The notes beneath the pieces were generated by a model, which was not told where the DNA came from, made no database searches, and saw nothing but the letters and a program-made list of their open reading frames with translations. This document shows, piece by piece, positions 1 through 8,822 of a DNA stretch of 47,394 nt; position 1 is the first letter of the stretch, and the number at the start of each line of letters is the position of its first letter. The position numbers were made by a program, and so were the translations under genes. This DNA comes from an uncultured Granulosicoccaceae bacterium (GTDB taxonomy: Bacteria; Pseudomonadota; Gammaproteobacteria; Granulosicoccales; Granulosicoccaceae), in assembly GCA_937931165.1 (NCBI GenBank), contig CALHCI010000099.1:1-47394 (forward strand), given 5' to 3'.

Positions 1-689
1 AGATCAGCGGGCTCCTGCAGATCAAGTGGCAATAGCGGCAGCCGCGTACCGGTTGGCGCTGCATTGCTATTTTTTTGCGGTGTCTTGCGTTGTAGCCCCT
101 GTGGAAGTTGCATGGCGTTATGCATCTGTGCAGCCGGCCAGTTATTTTGCTGTACATAGTCGATCGCCATGTCAGTAGCGTCATAACCCCAGAACATTTC
201 ACTGCCACATTCTATGGAAGGCACACCAAACACACCGCGTTGCGTGGCGTCGGTACCGTTTTTCAATAGTGTTGACTTTATGTCAGGATGGTTAAGCGCA
301 GTGCTGTCTGTGTTGAATTCAGACAACAGTTGTTCAAACGCTTCGCCTTCCGGAAGGTTGCGCTCGACCCAGACATAGCGAAACAGCCGTTGAACAATGG
401 CCGGTTCATTGCCAAGTACAATGCTGAGTCGGAGTAAAGGTAACGGATTGAACGGATGGTGCGCAGGTAGTTTGAACGGGATATTGTCACGATGGGCGAG
501 ATAACTGACACGTTTAAAGGTCCAGTCGCGTTTCGGGTTTATCTCGGCCGGGCCCACGTTCTCCCAATGGTTCAGCAGGCCGGCGAACAGAACCGGCACG
601 CATTCTACGGGTTCAACGGCCGCGAGTTGTTCAAGCTGTGTGCTTTGCAGGTAAGCGTATGGAGAGATAAAGTCGAAGTACCAGCGCAT
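1..689 (-). CDS. 2-hydroxychromene-2-carboxylate isomerase-like DsbA-fold protein, partial at left edge
   Basis: The minus strand is open from an ATG at 689 to the window edge (229 codons), with an in-frame TAG nine codons upstream, so this ATG is the only plausible start. The protein opens with the family's N-terminal pattern (YFDFISPYAY, residues 4-13). Here Ser9-Pro10 takes the place of the thioredoxin CXXC, as in HCCA isomerases and related GST-kappa proteins. A later block around residues 140-165 (TQRGVFGVPSIE, then MFWGYD) matches the conserved cis-Pro region and the C-terminal substrate-site region. Characterised members act on glutathione-dependent isomerisation in naphthalene-type aromatic catabolism, but many homologues have unknown substrates. 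The C-terminal part after about residue 185 looks like a proline- and lysine-rich tail, and its end is outside the window. The family call is confident; the substrate is unknown. Confidence 0.85.
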   Translation of the reverse strand, partial: MRWYFDFISPYAYLQSTQLEQLAAVEPVECVPVLFAGLLNHWENVGPAEINPKRDWTFKRVSYLAHRDNIPFKLPAHHPFNPLPLLRLSIVLGNEPAIVQRLFRYVWVERNLPEGEAFEQLLSEFNTDSTALNHPDIKSTLLKNGTDATQRGVFGVPSIECGSEMFWGYDATDMAIDYVQQNNWPAAQMHNAMQLPQGLQRKTPQKNSNAAPTGTRLPLLPLDLQEPAD

Positions 690-804
690 TGGTTCGATCC
701 GTGTGGGACAGCGCTATGGTAACCAATATTTTGCGTCATGGGTGTTGTTGTCACCCACGGGTATCAATGCCTTTAGTGTTCTGTGCTACATTCTTCCAGG
801 AAGG

Positions 805-1140
805 CTAATGACTGGTATCGTCCCGTACCACGTATATATCGTTTCTTCGAACGAACATTTCATCAATTAGCGGATGCCGCAGCGGTTCTTCGGAGTCATC
901 TGGCAACAGATTTTGCTCAGACACATAGGCCACGTATTCAGTGTCTTCATTTTCTGCATACAGATGGTAAAACGGCTGATCTTTGCGTGGCCGCGACTCG
1001 GCGGGAATGGATTCATACCATTCATCGGTGTTCGCAAACTCAGGGTCGACGTCAAAAATCACCCCCCTGAACGGGTAGATACGGTGCTTGACTATCTGCC
1101 CGATGTTAAATTTTGCGTGGTGAATCATAGGTGGTGTCAT
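805..1140 (-). CDS. hspQ: HspQ / YccV-type hemimethylated-DNA-binding-like protein
   Basis: A 111-residue protein with the HspQ/YccV core: KFNIGQIVKHR, then YPFRGVIFDVDPEF, a WYESIP segment, DQPFYHLYAE and YVAYVSEQNL, ending with a GEPLRHP-like motif. In E. coli, HspQ is a small heat-shock protein that modulates Lon substrates and has been reported to bind hemimethylated DNA. The Trp/Pro-rich insert between the first strands marks the longer alpha/gamma-proteobacterial form. The ATG at 1140 is taken, but the second ATG at 1128 aligns better with the E. coli N terminus, and neither has a clear Shine-Dalgarno. It is divergent from the nucleoside hydrolase across about 40 bp, so the two genes must share a compact promoter region. 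The function is well supported at family level; the start is uncertain by four codons. Confidence 0.9.
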   Translation of the reverse strand: MTPPMIHHAKFNIGQIVKHRIYPFRGVIFDVDPEFANTDEWYESIPAESRPRKDQPFYHLYAENEDTEYVAYVSEQNLLPDDSEEPLRHPLIDEMFVRRNDIYVVRDDTSH

Positions 1141-1182
1141 GACTAATAACTTCGTTACAGTGTATCAAAACGGGCAGCGATA

Positions 1183-2127
1183 GTGGCAAAGAGAATCATC
1201 CTTGATTGTGACCCCGGTCATGACGATGCGGTAGCAATTCTGCTGGCGCTGGCATCCACTGAAGAAATTGAGTTGTTGGGGCTGACTGTTGTCGGAGGCA
1301 ACGTACCGCTTCACTCGACGCTGCTAAACGCGAGGAAGGTAGTCACGCTCGCGCAGCGGGAGTGTAAAGTGTTTGCTGGCTGCCCGCGTCCAATGATGCG
1401 GGATATCGTCACGGCTGAGCACGTTCACGGAGAAACCGGCCTGGACAGTGGCAGTGGTCAGCCATTGGGCGAACCGACCGTCGGAGTTGAGCCCGACCAT
1501 GCGGCAAATTTTATCGTTGACACCATTCGCGCGGAGCCAGAGCAGTCGGTAACGCTGGTGGCTATCGGGCCACTCACCAATATTGCGATAGCCTTTGCCA
1601 TGGCGCCCGACATCATTCCGCGGGTTCGCGAGCTGGTCATTATGGGCGGTGCCGGCTTTGAGCCCGGCAATATCACACCTGCCGCCGAATTTAATATCTA
1701 TGTTGATCCGCAGGCTGCTCGCGCCGTGTTCGAAAGCGGTGTGAATCTGACGATGTTCGGTCTTGATCTGACCCACCAGATGCTGATCACACCGGATCGT
1801 CTGGCCAAAATAAACGCTGACGGCGGGCGCGTTGGAAAGGTAGTTGGCGATTTACTGGATTTTTTTAATCAGTACGACATCAGCAAATACGGCTGGGAGG
1901 GTGCGCCATTGCACGACCCCTGCACAATTGCCTATCTGATCGAGCCTGCAATATTCGACATGAAAAAAATGCACGTGGTGGTCGATACCACTGACGGTCC
2001 GTCTTTGGGACGCACAGTCACCGACTGGTGGGCGGCAACCGATGAAACACCCAATGTACTTGTGGCAACGCGTGGCGACGCCGATCGATTCTTCGCACTA
2101 ATTACAGAACGCCTAAGCCTGCTCTAA
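1183..2127 (+). CDS. Inosine-uridine-preferring nucleoside hydrolase family protein
   Basis: This 314-residue protein belongs to the IUNH family, which hydrolyses the N-glycosidic bond of ribonucleosides to free base and ribose in the cytosol. The calcium/ribose-binding signature DCDPGHDDAVA is at residues 8-18. Further family landmarks are the LVAIGPLTNIA segment, the VIMGGAGFEPGNITPAAEFNIYVDP block (around residues 150-175) and an HDP near the C terminus (HDPCTIAY). The start is a GTG at 1183. Length is normal for the family. The gene stands alone, divergent from hspQ and about 200 bp from the convergent small membrane protein gene. Purine versus pyrimidine preference cannot be read from the sequence. 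Release of free nucleobases would suit the molybdenum hydroxylase operon that begins 3 kb downstream, but this link is inference. Confidence 0.92.
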   Translation: MAKRIILDCDPGHDDAVAILLALASTEEIELLGLTVVGGNVPLHSTLLNARKVVTLAQRECKVFAGCPRPMMRDIVTAEHVHGETGLDSGSGQPLGEPTVGVEPDHAANFIVDTIRAEPEQSVTLVAIGPLTNIAIAFAMAPDIIPRVRELVIMGGAGFEPGNITPAAEFNIYVDPQAARAVFESGVNLTMFGLDLTHQMLITPDRLAKINADGGRVGKVVGDLLDFFNQYDISKYGWEGAPLHDPCTIAYLIEPAIFDMKKMHVVVDTTDGPSLGRTVTDWWAATDETPNVLVATRGDADRFFALITERLSLL

Positions 2128-2166
2128 AACCCGTACGTACCGGCACCACAGACGGCTATAACCGCA

Positions 2167-2280
2167 CGATATCACCCTTCCGCTTGCGGGAGGGTCAGCG
2201 TCTACGCGCCGGGAGGGTTTCTGCCGAGACTTGTACTCGTTTCAGGCTAAGCCCAAAATCTCCAAAAATAGTTACTACAC
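2167..2280 (+). repeat. Dispersed intergenic repeat, copy A
   Basis: This non-coding stretch aligns by eye, with small gaps, to 16776-16902. Shared blocks in the same order are an opening cgatat-accct, the core gtcagcgtcta, gaggg, a tact-gtttca block and a closing actacac. It begins about 40 bp after the nucleoside hydrolase stop. It contains a near-perfect hairpin at 2174-2195 (accct..ccg / cgg.agggt), and a small GCG-TCTA-CGC hairpin in the core. The rest of the gap (2128-2323) shows nothing else. Confidence 0.6.
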
Positions 2281-2323
2281 GGCCCCCCGATAAAAGGCAA
2301 TCGTTCACGCAAATACCCGAGAT

Positions 2324-2638
2324 CTACCTGCCAAAGCCACCAGTCAGGTCGCGGAACCAGGTCGCACCGTCCGGCAGGATACCCTGCACCACAGGGTGGC
2401 TAAGTACCCAGAACAACAGTGAGGCCAGCAGCGACAAAATACCTGCAGCGACCAACGTCGCCAGCAGAATTTTGAAAATCAGCCATACCAGTTGAAAAAA
2501 TGGAATGTCCATGTCGATGACATTAACAAACGCCACCGGGTCTTCTCCCTCATCGTAGTCGGAGTCGTACGAACGCGGCTGCCGGTCGTCGTAAATCGGG
2601 TCGTAGCGGTCTTCCGGGTAATCCCGTTGGTCTCTCAT
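2324..2638 (-). CDS. Small membrane protein with acidic, Tyr/Arg/Asp-rich N terminus
   Basis: A 104-residue protein of unknown function. Residues 1-34 are a highly charged region rich in Asp, Tyr and Arg. A conserved-looking VNVIDMDIPFFQLVW segment comes next, and then one long or two short membrane segments (about residues 50-80, LIFKILLATLVAAGILSLLASLLFW). The C-terminal tail (SHPVVQGILPDGATWFRDLTGGFGR) is probably amphipathic. The composition suggests an inner-membrane protein with a disordered cytosolic head. It starts at an ATG at 2638, divergent from the RND exporter gene, with which it shares an upstream region of about 210 bp. The open frame, membrane pattern and codon usage support a real gene; I do not recognise the family. 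Confidence 0.7.
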   Translation of the reverse strand: MRDQRDYPEDRYDPIYDDRQPRSYDSDYDEGEDPVAFVNVIDMDIPFFQLVWLIFKILLATLVAAGILSLLASLLFWVLSHPVVQGILPDGATWFRDLTGGFGR

Positions 2639-2852
2639 GTTTTAATGCACCTGATTGCCGGTTTTTTTGATCGGTGGAATGATAGCAGAATTCAAGATTC
2701 GCCTTTAGCAAAAGGGGACTCCCGAAAGCCTGAAATGGAAGCCTGAATTATTCTGATTCGTATGTCTGTCCGTGCAGGTTCGCGTACAATCTGAGCCACA
2801 GCCAGGCCGACATCGGCGACCCCGAAGTTCCAGCACACCAGATGGACCCACT

Positions 2853-5168
2853 GTGGCTTTGCAATCTCAGACAGCATCTTCAAACGCACTTCTACAACGA
2901 TATGCTACCTGGCTTGTCGAGCACGCCAGATCGATCTTTCTGATTTCTCTGGTTATGGCGCTGATCTCAGCAGCGGGTATGGCGCGTCTCAGCAATGACC
3001 CGGACAACCGCGTGTTTTTTGCCGAAGACGATCCGAAACTGATCGCACTCGAACAACTTGAGGACACCTACACCAAGTCCGATAACATCTTCATTGCGCT
3101 GGCGCCGGATTCCGGTTCGGTGTTTACCGTTGATGCGCTCGCTGCGATTATCGAACTGACAGATCAGGCATGGCAAATACCCTATTCAAGCCGTGTCGAT
3201 TCATTGTCGAACTATCAGCACACGCAGGCGGATGGCGATGATCTGATTGTTGCAGATCTGTTCGATACCGAATCCATACTGGCTGAAGCGGCGCCGGAGC
3301 GGATAAAGCAAACTGCCTTAAGCAAGGAGTTTCTGGTTAATCGGTTATTGTCTTCTGATGGTGCAGTAACCGGTCTTAATATCACGGTGCAAAAGCCACC
3401 AGACAACGACAACGCTATTTTTGAAATAGTGCAAACGGTTGACCAGATTGTTGAGCAGTTCGAACAAAAATACCCTGCAATAAAGGTCTATGTCACCGGT
3501 GGGGTTATGTTTGATGTTGCCTTTGCTGAATTGCCTGCACAGGAAAATCAGTTACTGGTGCCGCTGATGTTCGGGCTTATCCTGATCATAGTGGGCGTTT
3601 CGCTTAAGACCGTCTGGGCAACTGCTTCGGTGATTATTTTAATCGCGTTGTCAGTGGGCGTTGCGATGGGTTTATGTGGCTGGTTCGGGACGGTGCTGAA
3701 TGCAGGTACCACCGGTGCACCGGTGATCATTCCAACGCTGGCTGTCGCGCATTGTGTGCATATGCTGGTGACCACCCGTCAGAAAATGGCGCTTGGCTTA
3801 TCGCAGAAAGAAGCGATTGTCGAATCAATGCGAATCAACATCGCACCGATTTTTATTACTTGTGCCACTACCGCGATCGGGTTTTTAAGCCTGAATTTCT
3901 CGGAAGCGCCGCCTTTCAGGTTACTGGGAAACATTGTGGCGCTTGGTGTGATGGTCAGTTTTGTTCTTTCAGTGACCATGCTGCCGGCGTTTCTTTCATT
4001 AGTAAAACTTAAGCCCGCCGCCGGTCGTTCGCCATTGCAGGCAGGGCTTGGTCAACTGGCAGATGTCGTCATTCGCTATTACCGACAGCTGTCACTCATT
4101 CTACCGGTGGTGGTCGTAGCACTGGCACTTGGTACCACGCAAATTGAACTGGATGACAACTTTATCGAGTACTTTAGCGATAAGTTTGAGTTGCGGCGTG
4201 ATACAGACTTTGTCGAAAATAACCTGACCGGACTCAATGCGATCGATTTTTCTATACCCGCAGCCGGTGAGGGAGGCATAAGTGAACCGGCCTACCTTAA
4301 GGGTATTGACGAATTTGCCGAATGGCTTAAGCAACAACCGAAAGTGACTAATGTCGGCGCATTGTCAATAACCATGAAGGACCTCAACAAAAGCATGCAC
4401 GGTGACGACCCCGCGTATTATCGTGTGCCGGAAAGTCGAGAGCTCGCTGCGCAGTATTTACTGTTGTATGAAATGTCTTTGCCATACGGGCTCGACCTCA
4501 ACAACTCAATTGATGTGAGTAAGTCGCAAAGCCGGGTGTTTGCCATTGTGCAGCAAGCCAGTTCCGGAGATATGCGAGAGCTAACAGCCCGTGCAGAGGC
4601 CTGGCTTAAAGCCAATCACGAAGAACTTTATGCCGAAGGTAACGGCTTGTCGATGGCGTTTGCCTATGTGTCAGAACGCAACATACGCTCAATGCTGTTC
4701 GGTTCTTTGCTGGCACTGCTGTCTATTTCACTGATACTGATTGTGGCGTTAAAAAGTGTTCGCACCGGGCTGATCAGCCTGGTGCCGAATCTGGTGCCGG
4801 CGGCGATGGCGCTGGGCATCTGGGGGTATCTGGTCGGGGAGGTTGGGTTGTCTGTAGCGGTTGTGGTGGCGGTGACGCTCGGTATTGTTGTCGACGATAC
4901 CGTGCATTTTCTGACGAAATATCTGAAGGCAAGACGAGAGCGCGGTATGACCGTAGAAGCGGCCATTAAGGAGACAATGCAAACTGTCGGCGTGGCATTG
5001 TGGATCACATCGCTGGCGCTGACGGCGGGTTTTGGTGTGTTGTTTCTGTCCGGCTTTAAAGTGAATGCCGAGATGGGGATGCTCAGTGCGGTGACCATTA
5101 TGATCGCACTAATCGCAGACTATCTGCTGCTGCCATCGATATTGATGCGGTTTGACCGTAATCGATAA
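2853..5168 (+). CDS. RND superfamily (MMPL-type) exporter
   Basis: A 771-residue, 12-TM protein with the duplicated RND layout. TM1 (IFLISLVMALISAAGMA) is followed by a periplasmic loop of about 200 residues, TM2-6, a second TM7 region (LSLILPVVVVALALGTTQIELDDNF), another large periplasmic loop and TM8-12. The membrane segment VTLGIVVDDTVHFLTKY carries paired aspartates typical of the proton relay in this 'predicted exporter of the RND superfamily' group. These proteins move lipids or other hydrophobic compounds and often work without a dedicated TolC partner. No membrane-fusion protein is adjacent. The frame stays open to a GTG at 2772, but the first 27 codons look like low-complexity Arg/Pro sequence, so the GTG at 2853 is preferred. 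No strong Shine-Dalgarno decides it. The substrate is unknown. Confidence 0.88.
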   Translation: MALQSQTASSNALLQRYATWLVEHARSIFLISLVMALISAAGMARLSNDPDNRVFFAEDDPKLIALEQLEDTYTKSDNIFIALAPDSGSVFTVDALAAIIELTDQAWQIPYSSRVDSLSNYQHTQADGDDLIVADLFDTESILAEAAPERIKQTALSKEFLVNRLLSSDGAVTGLNITVQKPPDNDNAIFEIVQTVDQIVEQFEQKYPAIKVYVTGGVMFDVAFAELPAQENQLLVPLMFGLILIIVGVSLKTVWATASVIILIALSVGVAMGLCGWFGTVLNAGTTGAPVIIPTLAVAHCVHMLVTTRQKMALGLSQKEAIVESMRINIAPIFITCATTAIGFLSLNFSEAPPFRLLGNIVALGVMVSFVLSVTMLPAFLSLVKLKPAAGRSPLQAGLGQLADVVIRYYRQLSLILPVVVVALALGTTQIELDDNFIEYFSDKFELRRDTDFVENNLTGLNAIDFSIPAAGEGGISEPAYLKGIDEFAEWLKQQPKVTNVGALSITMKDLNKSMHGDDPAYYRVPESRELAAQYLLLYEMSLPYGLDLNNSIDVSKSQSRVFAIVQQASSGDMRELTARAEAWLKANHEELYAEGNGLSMAFAYVSERNIRSMLFGSLLALLSISLILIVALKSVRTGLISLVPNLVPAAMALGIWGYLVGEVGLSVAVVVAVTLGIVVDDTVHFLTKYLKARRERGMTVEAAIKETMQTVGVALWITSLALTAGFGVLFLSGFKVNAEMGMLSAVTIMIALIADYLLLPSILMRFDRNR

Positions 5169-5251
5169 ATGCAGCCGCTATTCAATTGCGGGCGGTAGCA
5201 CGTTACTATGGAACCCTGCCATATCGGTAGTTTTTGCGGAGACAACCACGC

Positions 5252-6091
5252 TTGAATTTTTCCAGACCGGCCAGGCTTGAGCAGGCGCTTGAGCAGTTGT
5301 GTGACAACGACTGGACAATTCTTGCCGGTGGCACAGACTACTACCCGGCGCTTCGCAGTGAAGCACCACGCGGGGCTGTGCTCGATATTACTGCTATTGA
5401 GACGCTTCGTGGTATAGAAACCACTGCCAGCGGGGTGCGGATTGGTGCGCTCACCACGTGGACTGACATCGTTAACGCAGAGTTACCGCCGGCATTTCTG
5501 GCGTTACAGCAGGCGGCTGTTGAAGTCGGGTCAGTGCAAATACAGAATCGTGCAACGATTGCCGGCAATCTTTGCAATGCATCGCCGGCGGCTGACGGTG
5601 TACCGCCGCTACTGGTATTGGACGCGAGTGTAGAGCTGCAATCTCAGGCGGGCACCCGCACCGTGCCCCTTCACGAATTTATCCAGGGCAATCGCCGCAC
5701 CGTAAGAAATCCTCAGGAGCTGGTCAGTGCTATTGTCGTCTCTGCCGATTCGTGTCACGGCAGCAGTGCGTTCAACAAGCTCGGCGCGCGCAAATATCTG
5801 GTGATCTCTATTGGTATGGTGGCAGTGCGCGCTGTCTGTAGTGCTGATCACATTGAACAAATAAGCGTTGCTGTCGGTTCCTGCTCGGAGGTGGCGCAAC
5901 GCTTGCGGTCAGTGGAATCGCTGCTTGCAGGCAAGCCTTCAAACAGTCAAACGGTAGCATTGATTGATCACCGACACTTGTCTGAACTTAAGCCGATTGA
6001 CGACATACGCGCTACGGCTAAGTACCGGCGTGATGCGGCATTGCAGATCATCAAAAGAACGGTCGCTACCAGTATTGGTGTACAGCAATGA
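5252..6091 (+). CDS. Molybdenum hydroxylase FAD-binding subunit (CoxM/XdhB type)
   Basis: A 279-residue medium subunit of the xanthine dehydrogenase/CO dehydrogenase family. It carries the FAD-binding motifs AGGTDYYPALR (around residues 24-34) and TIAGNLCNASPAAD (around 104-117), followed by the CO_deh_flav_C domain. The role is transfer of electrons from the FeS clusters of the partner subunit to an acceptor. The preferred start is a TTG at 5252, because GGAG at 5238-5241 lies ten bases upstream; a TTG at 5234 would place the start before that site. Its stop overlaps the next gene's ATG by four bases, so the two are translationally coupled. It is the first gene of the six-gene operon, about 80 bp after the RND exporter. 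Confidence 0.9.
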   Translation: MNFSRPARLEQALEQLCDNDWTILAGGTDYYPALRSEAPRGAVLDITAIETLRGIETTASGVRIGALTTWTDIVNAELPPAFLALQQAAVEVGSVQIQNRATIAGNLCNASPAADGVPPLLVLDASVELQSQAGTRTVPLHEFIQGNRRTVRNPQELVSAIVVSADSCHGSSAFNKLGARKYLVISIGMVAVRAVCSADHIEQISVAVGSCSEVAQRLRSVESLLAGKPSNSQTVALIDHRHLSELKPIDDIRATAKYRRDAALQIIKRTVATSIGVQQ

Positions 6092-8820
6092 CCAGCGGAC
6101 AAATCACACTGCAGGTCAACGGTAAGTCACAAACACTTTCTGCGCAGCCGCTTGAGCGATTATCAAATGTGTTGCGTCACCACGGCTACACTGGCACTAA
6201 AACCGGTTGTGACGCCGGAGACTGCGGTGCCTGTTCAGTGATGATCGACGGTGAGCTGGCTTGTGCCTGTCTGGTGCCTGTGGCACAGGTAGCGGGCAGT
6301 AATATTGAAACGGTTGAAGGGCTGGCTGATCAATCACAGTTGTCTACGTTGCAAAATGCTTTTGCACAACACGGTGCTGCACAGTGTGGCATCTGCACGC
6401 CGGGTATGCTGATCGCGGCGACGCGACTTTTACAAGACACATCGTCACCATCCCGAACACAGGTTGAAGATGCACTTGGTGGTGTTTTGTGTCGCTGCAC
6501 CGGGTACCGCAAAATTGTAGATGCGGTGTTAAGCGCTGGTCAGTCTGTCGACGCGCCGGCACCTGCCGTCGGGTCAGCAATCGGGGCACGTGTCGAAAGG
6601 CTTGACGGAATAGCCAAAATCAATGGAAGTGATTTGTTTGGTGCAGATGTTATTCCGCCAGATGCATTAAGACTGCGACTAATTCGAAGCCCGATGCACA
6701 GTGCAGCCTTTGAATTTGGGGACATAGACGCATGGGTCAGTCAGCAACCGGGGGTTGAGGCAGTATTCACCAGTGCAGACATTCCCGGTCGCAACTGCTT
6801 CGGGGTGATTCCACCGTTTGCTGATCAGGTTGTGTTTGCAGAATCTTTTACCCGCTTTAAAGGCGAGGCGGTTGCCGCTGTGGTGGGTGCCGCAGCAGAG
6901 ATTCAGTCGCTTGATCTCTCAACTTTTCCAGTGAACTGGCAAGCGCGCAATGAAGTGTTAACACCACAGACAGCAATGCAACCCGATGCCACTTTGGTGC
7001 ATGAGTTCCGCAGTGGTAATCTACTAATAGAAGGGCTGGTGCAAACCGGCAACGCAAAAGATCAGATAACCGCAAGTAAGTACGCCGCAACTGGTCACTA
7101 CACCACGCCGTTTATTGAACATGCGTATATAGAACCCGAGGCTGGCCTTGCCACCCGGGTTGGTGATCGAATTGAGATTCACACCTGTACACAGACTGCC
7201 GGCATGGCGCAGGAAGATCTGGCTGCCATTATGGATTTACCGCTGTCTGCTATTCGTGTTCTGCCAACGTCGGTGGGAGGCGGGTTTGGCTCAAAGCTCG
7301 ACTTATCAATTCAACCTTTTCTGTGTCTTGCTGCATGGTCTTTAAACAAGCCGGTTGCCGGTGTCTACAGCCGTATCGAGTCAATGCAAACGACTACCAA
7401 GCGACATCCATCGGATATACATATCAATGTAGCTTGCGATGATAAAGGGAAATTAACGGCGATTGATTTTGAAGGTGTGTTCAATACCGGTGCGTACGCG
7501 AGCTGGGGTCCGACAGTGGCTAACAGAGTACCCATTCATGCATCAGGGCCTTACTATGTACCAAACTATCGGGCACACTCTGTCGCAGTACATACAAATA
7601 CAGCGCCCGCCGGTGCATTCCGCGGATTCGGCGTACCTCAAGCGGCGATTGCGCTTGAGTGTGTACTGGATAAACTGGCAGACGCTGCACAGATTGACAG
7701 ACTACAGTTTCGTTTAACTAATGCACTAAACAATAACCAGCCAACCGTCACCGGGCAGGTGTTTAAACAGGGGGTCGGGATAAGCGAGTGTCTTAAAGCG
7801 CTTGAGCCAGCATGGCTGCGCGCCGGTGAAAATGCCAGCACCTATAACCAAAGCGCCGGGCGTTACCGTAAAGGTTGTGGGCTGGGCACTTGTTGGTACG
7901 GCTGTGGTAATACTTCTCTACCTAATCCGTCTACTATTAAAATCGCTGTCGATAGTGAGGCCAATGTCGTGTTGCACCAGGGAGCCATAGACATAGGGCA
8001 GGGTGCCAATACCGTCATGGCACAGATAGCTGCTGACACGATGGGTGTAGCTCTGAGCAGCATTGTATTGGTAGGGCCGGATACTGATATTACGCCTGAT
8101 GCCGGCAAGACATCCGCGTCAAGGCAAACGTTTGTCACAGGCAATGCAGTTGTGCTTGCAGCAACTGCATTGCGTGAAACCATTCTGCGTGAAGTCAATG
8201 CGTCAGCAGATTCCAGGCTGGAGATGCATGATGGTCAAATCACCATAGACGATGGACAGCAAAACCACCGCATACCACTGACCGGACGCGAGTGTGACGG
8301 TCATGGTTATGTGTTCACTGCTATTGAAACCTACGATCCGCCAACCTCTGATCTTGATGAAAACGGGCAGGGTGAGCCTTACGCGCAGTACGGCTATGGC
8401 GCACAACTGGTTGAGCTGACAGTCGATATGGAACTTGGCACCGTGAAGCTTGATAAACTCACCAGTGCACACGATGTTGGCCGTGCGATTAATCCGCTGC
8501 TTATTGAAGGGCAGATTGAGGGCGGTGCAACGCAGGGCATTGGGATGGCATTGATGGAAGAGTTCATTCCCGGTGTTGCAGAAAATCTGCACGACTACCT
8601 GATACCGACCATTGGTGATATCCCCGAGTTTGAGCATCACATCATTGAGGTAGAAGACGCCGAAGGTCCCTACGGTGCCAAAGGCCTGGGTGAGCATGTA
8701 CTTATACCAACAGCACCAGCCATCCTCAATGCAATCAGGGATGCCAGCGGTGCCGAGATCTGTGATCTGCCGGCAACCCCTGACAAGGTGCTGGCGGCAA
8801 TTCAAGCAGTGAACCGTTAA
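6088..8820 (+). CDS. Molybdenum hydroxylase, fused [2Fe-2S] and molybdopterin subunit (aldehyde oxidoreductase/nicotinate dehydrogenase type)
   Basis: A 910-residue fusion. Residues 1-75 are a plant-type [2Fe-2S] domain (Cys41, 46, 49, 61). Residues 76-150 are the second [2Fe-2S] domain (Cys100, 103, 135, 137). From about 165 onward come the two Mo-pyranopterin domains, with SVGGGFGSK, GAFRGFG and the catalytic-loop motif GAKGLGE, in which Glu869 is the expected base. The order and length closely resemble Desulfovibrio aldehyde oxidoreductase (about 907 residues), but here a separate FAD subunit precedes it. Such enzymes hydroxylate aldehydes or electron-poor C-H bonds in N-heterocycles using water. 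Because the next gene is 6-hydroxynicotinate-reductase-like, a nicotinate-type or purine/pyrimidine-type ring is a reasonable substrate guess. That is inference; the family call is firm. Confidence 0.92.
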   Translation: MTSGQITLQVNGKSQTLSAQPLERLSNVLRHHGYTGTKTGCDAGDCGACSVMIDGELACACLVPVAQVAGSNIETVEGLADQSQLSTLQNAFAQHGAAQCGICTPGMLIAATRLLQDTSSPSRTQVEDALGGVLCRCTGYRKIVDAVLSAGQSVDAPAPAVGSAIGARVERLDGIAKINGSDLFGADVIPPDALRLRLIRSPMHSAAFEFGDIDAWVSQQPGVEAVFTSADIPGRNCFGVIPPFADQVVFAESFTRFKGEAVAAVVGAAAEIQSLDLSTFPVNWQARNEVLTPQTAMQPDATLVHEFRSGNLLIEGLVQTGNAKDQITASKYAATGHYTTPFIEHAYIEPEAGLATRVGDRIEIHTCTQTAGMAQEDLAAIMDLPLSAIRVLPTSVGGGFGSKLDLSIQPFLCLAAWSLNKPVAGVYSRIESMQTTTKRHPSDIHINVACDDKGKLTAIDFEGVFNTGAYASWGPTVANRVPIHASGPYYVPNYRAHSVAVHTNTAPAGAFRGFGVPQAAIALECVLDKLADAAQIDRLQFRLTNALNNNQPTVTGQVFKQGVGISECLKALEPAWLRAGENASTYNQSAGRYRKGCGLGTCWYGCGNTSLPNPSTIKIAVDSEANVVLHQGAIDIGQGANTVMAQIAADTMGVALSSIVLVGPDTDITPDAGKTSASRQTFVTGNAVVLAATALRETILREVNASADSRLEMHDGQITIDDGQQNHRIPLTGRECDGHGYVFTAIETYDPPTSDLDENGQGEPYAQYGYGAQLVELTVDMELGTVKLDKLTSAHDVGRAINPLLIEGQIEGGATQGIGMALMEEFIPGVAENLHDYLIPTIGDIPEFEHHIIEVEDAEGPYGAKGLGEHVLIPTAPAILNAIRDASGAEICDLPATPDKVLAAIQAVNR

Positions 8821-8822
8821 TC

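Noticed and set aside
492-722. 76-codon open frame on the + strand opposite the HCCA-isomerase-like gene
   Set aside because: Antisense to a clear DsbA-fold coding frame; no independent support.
4664-5098. 144-codon open frame antisense to the RND exporter
   Set aside because: Opposite conserved TM segments; Thr/Ile/Ser-rich as expected from antisense of membrane codons.
8203-8805. 200-codon open frame antisense to the Mo hydroxylase gene
   Set aside because: Fully embedded opposite conserved Mo-domain sequence, with a Cys/His-rich composition typical of antisense frames.
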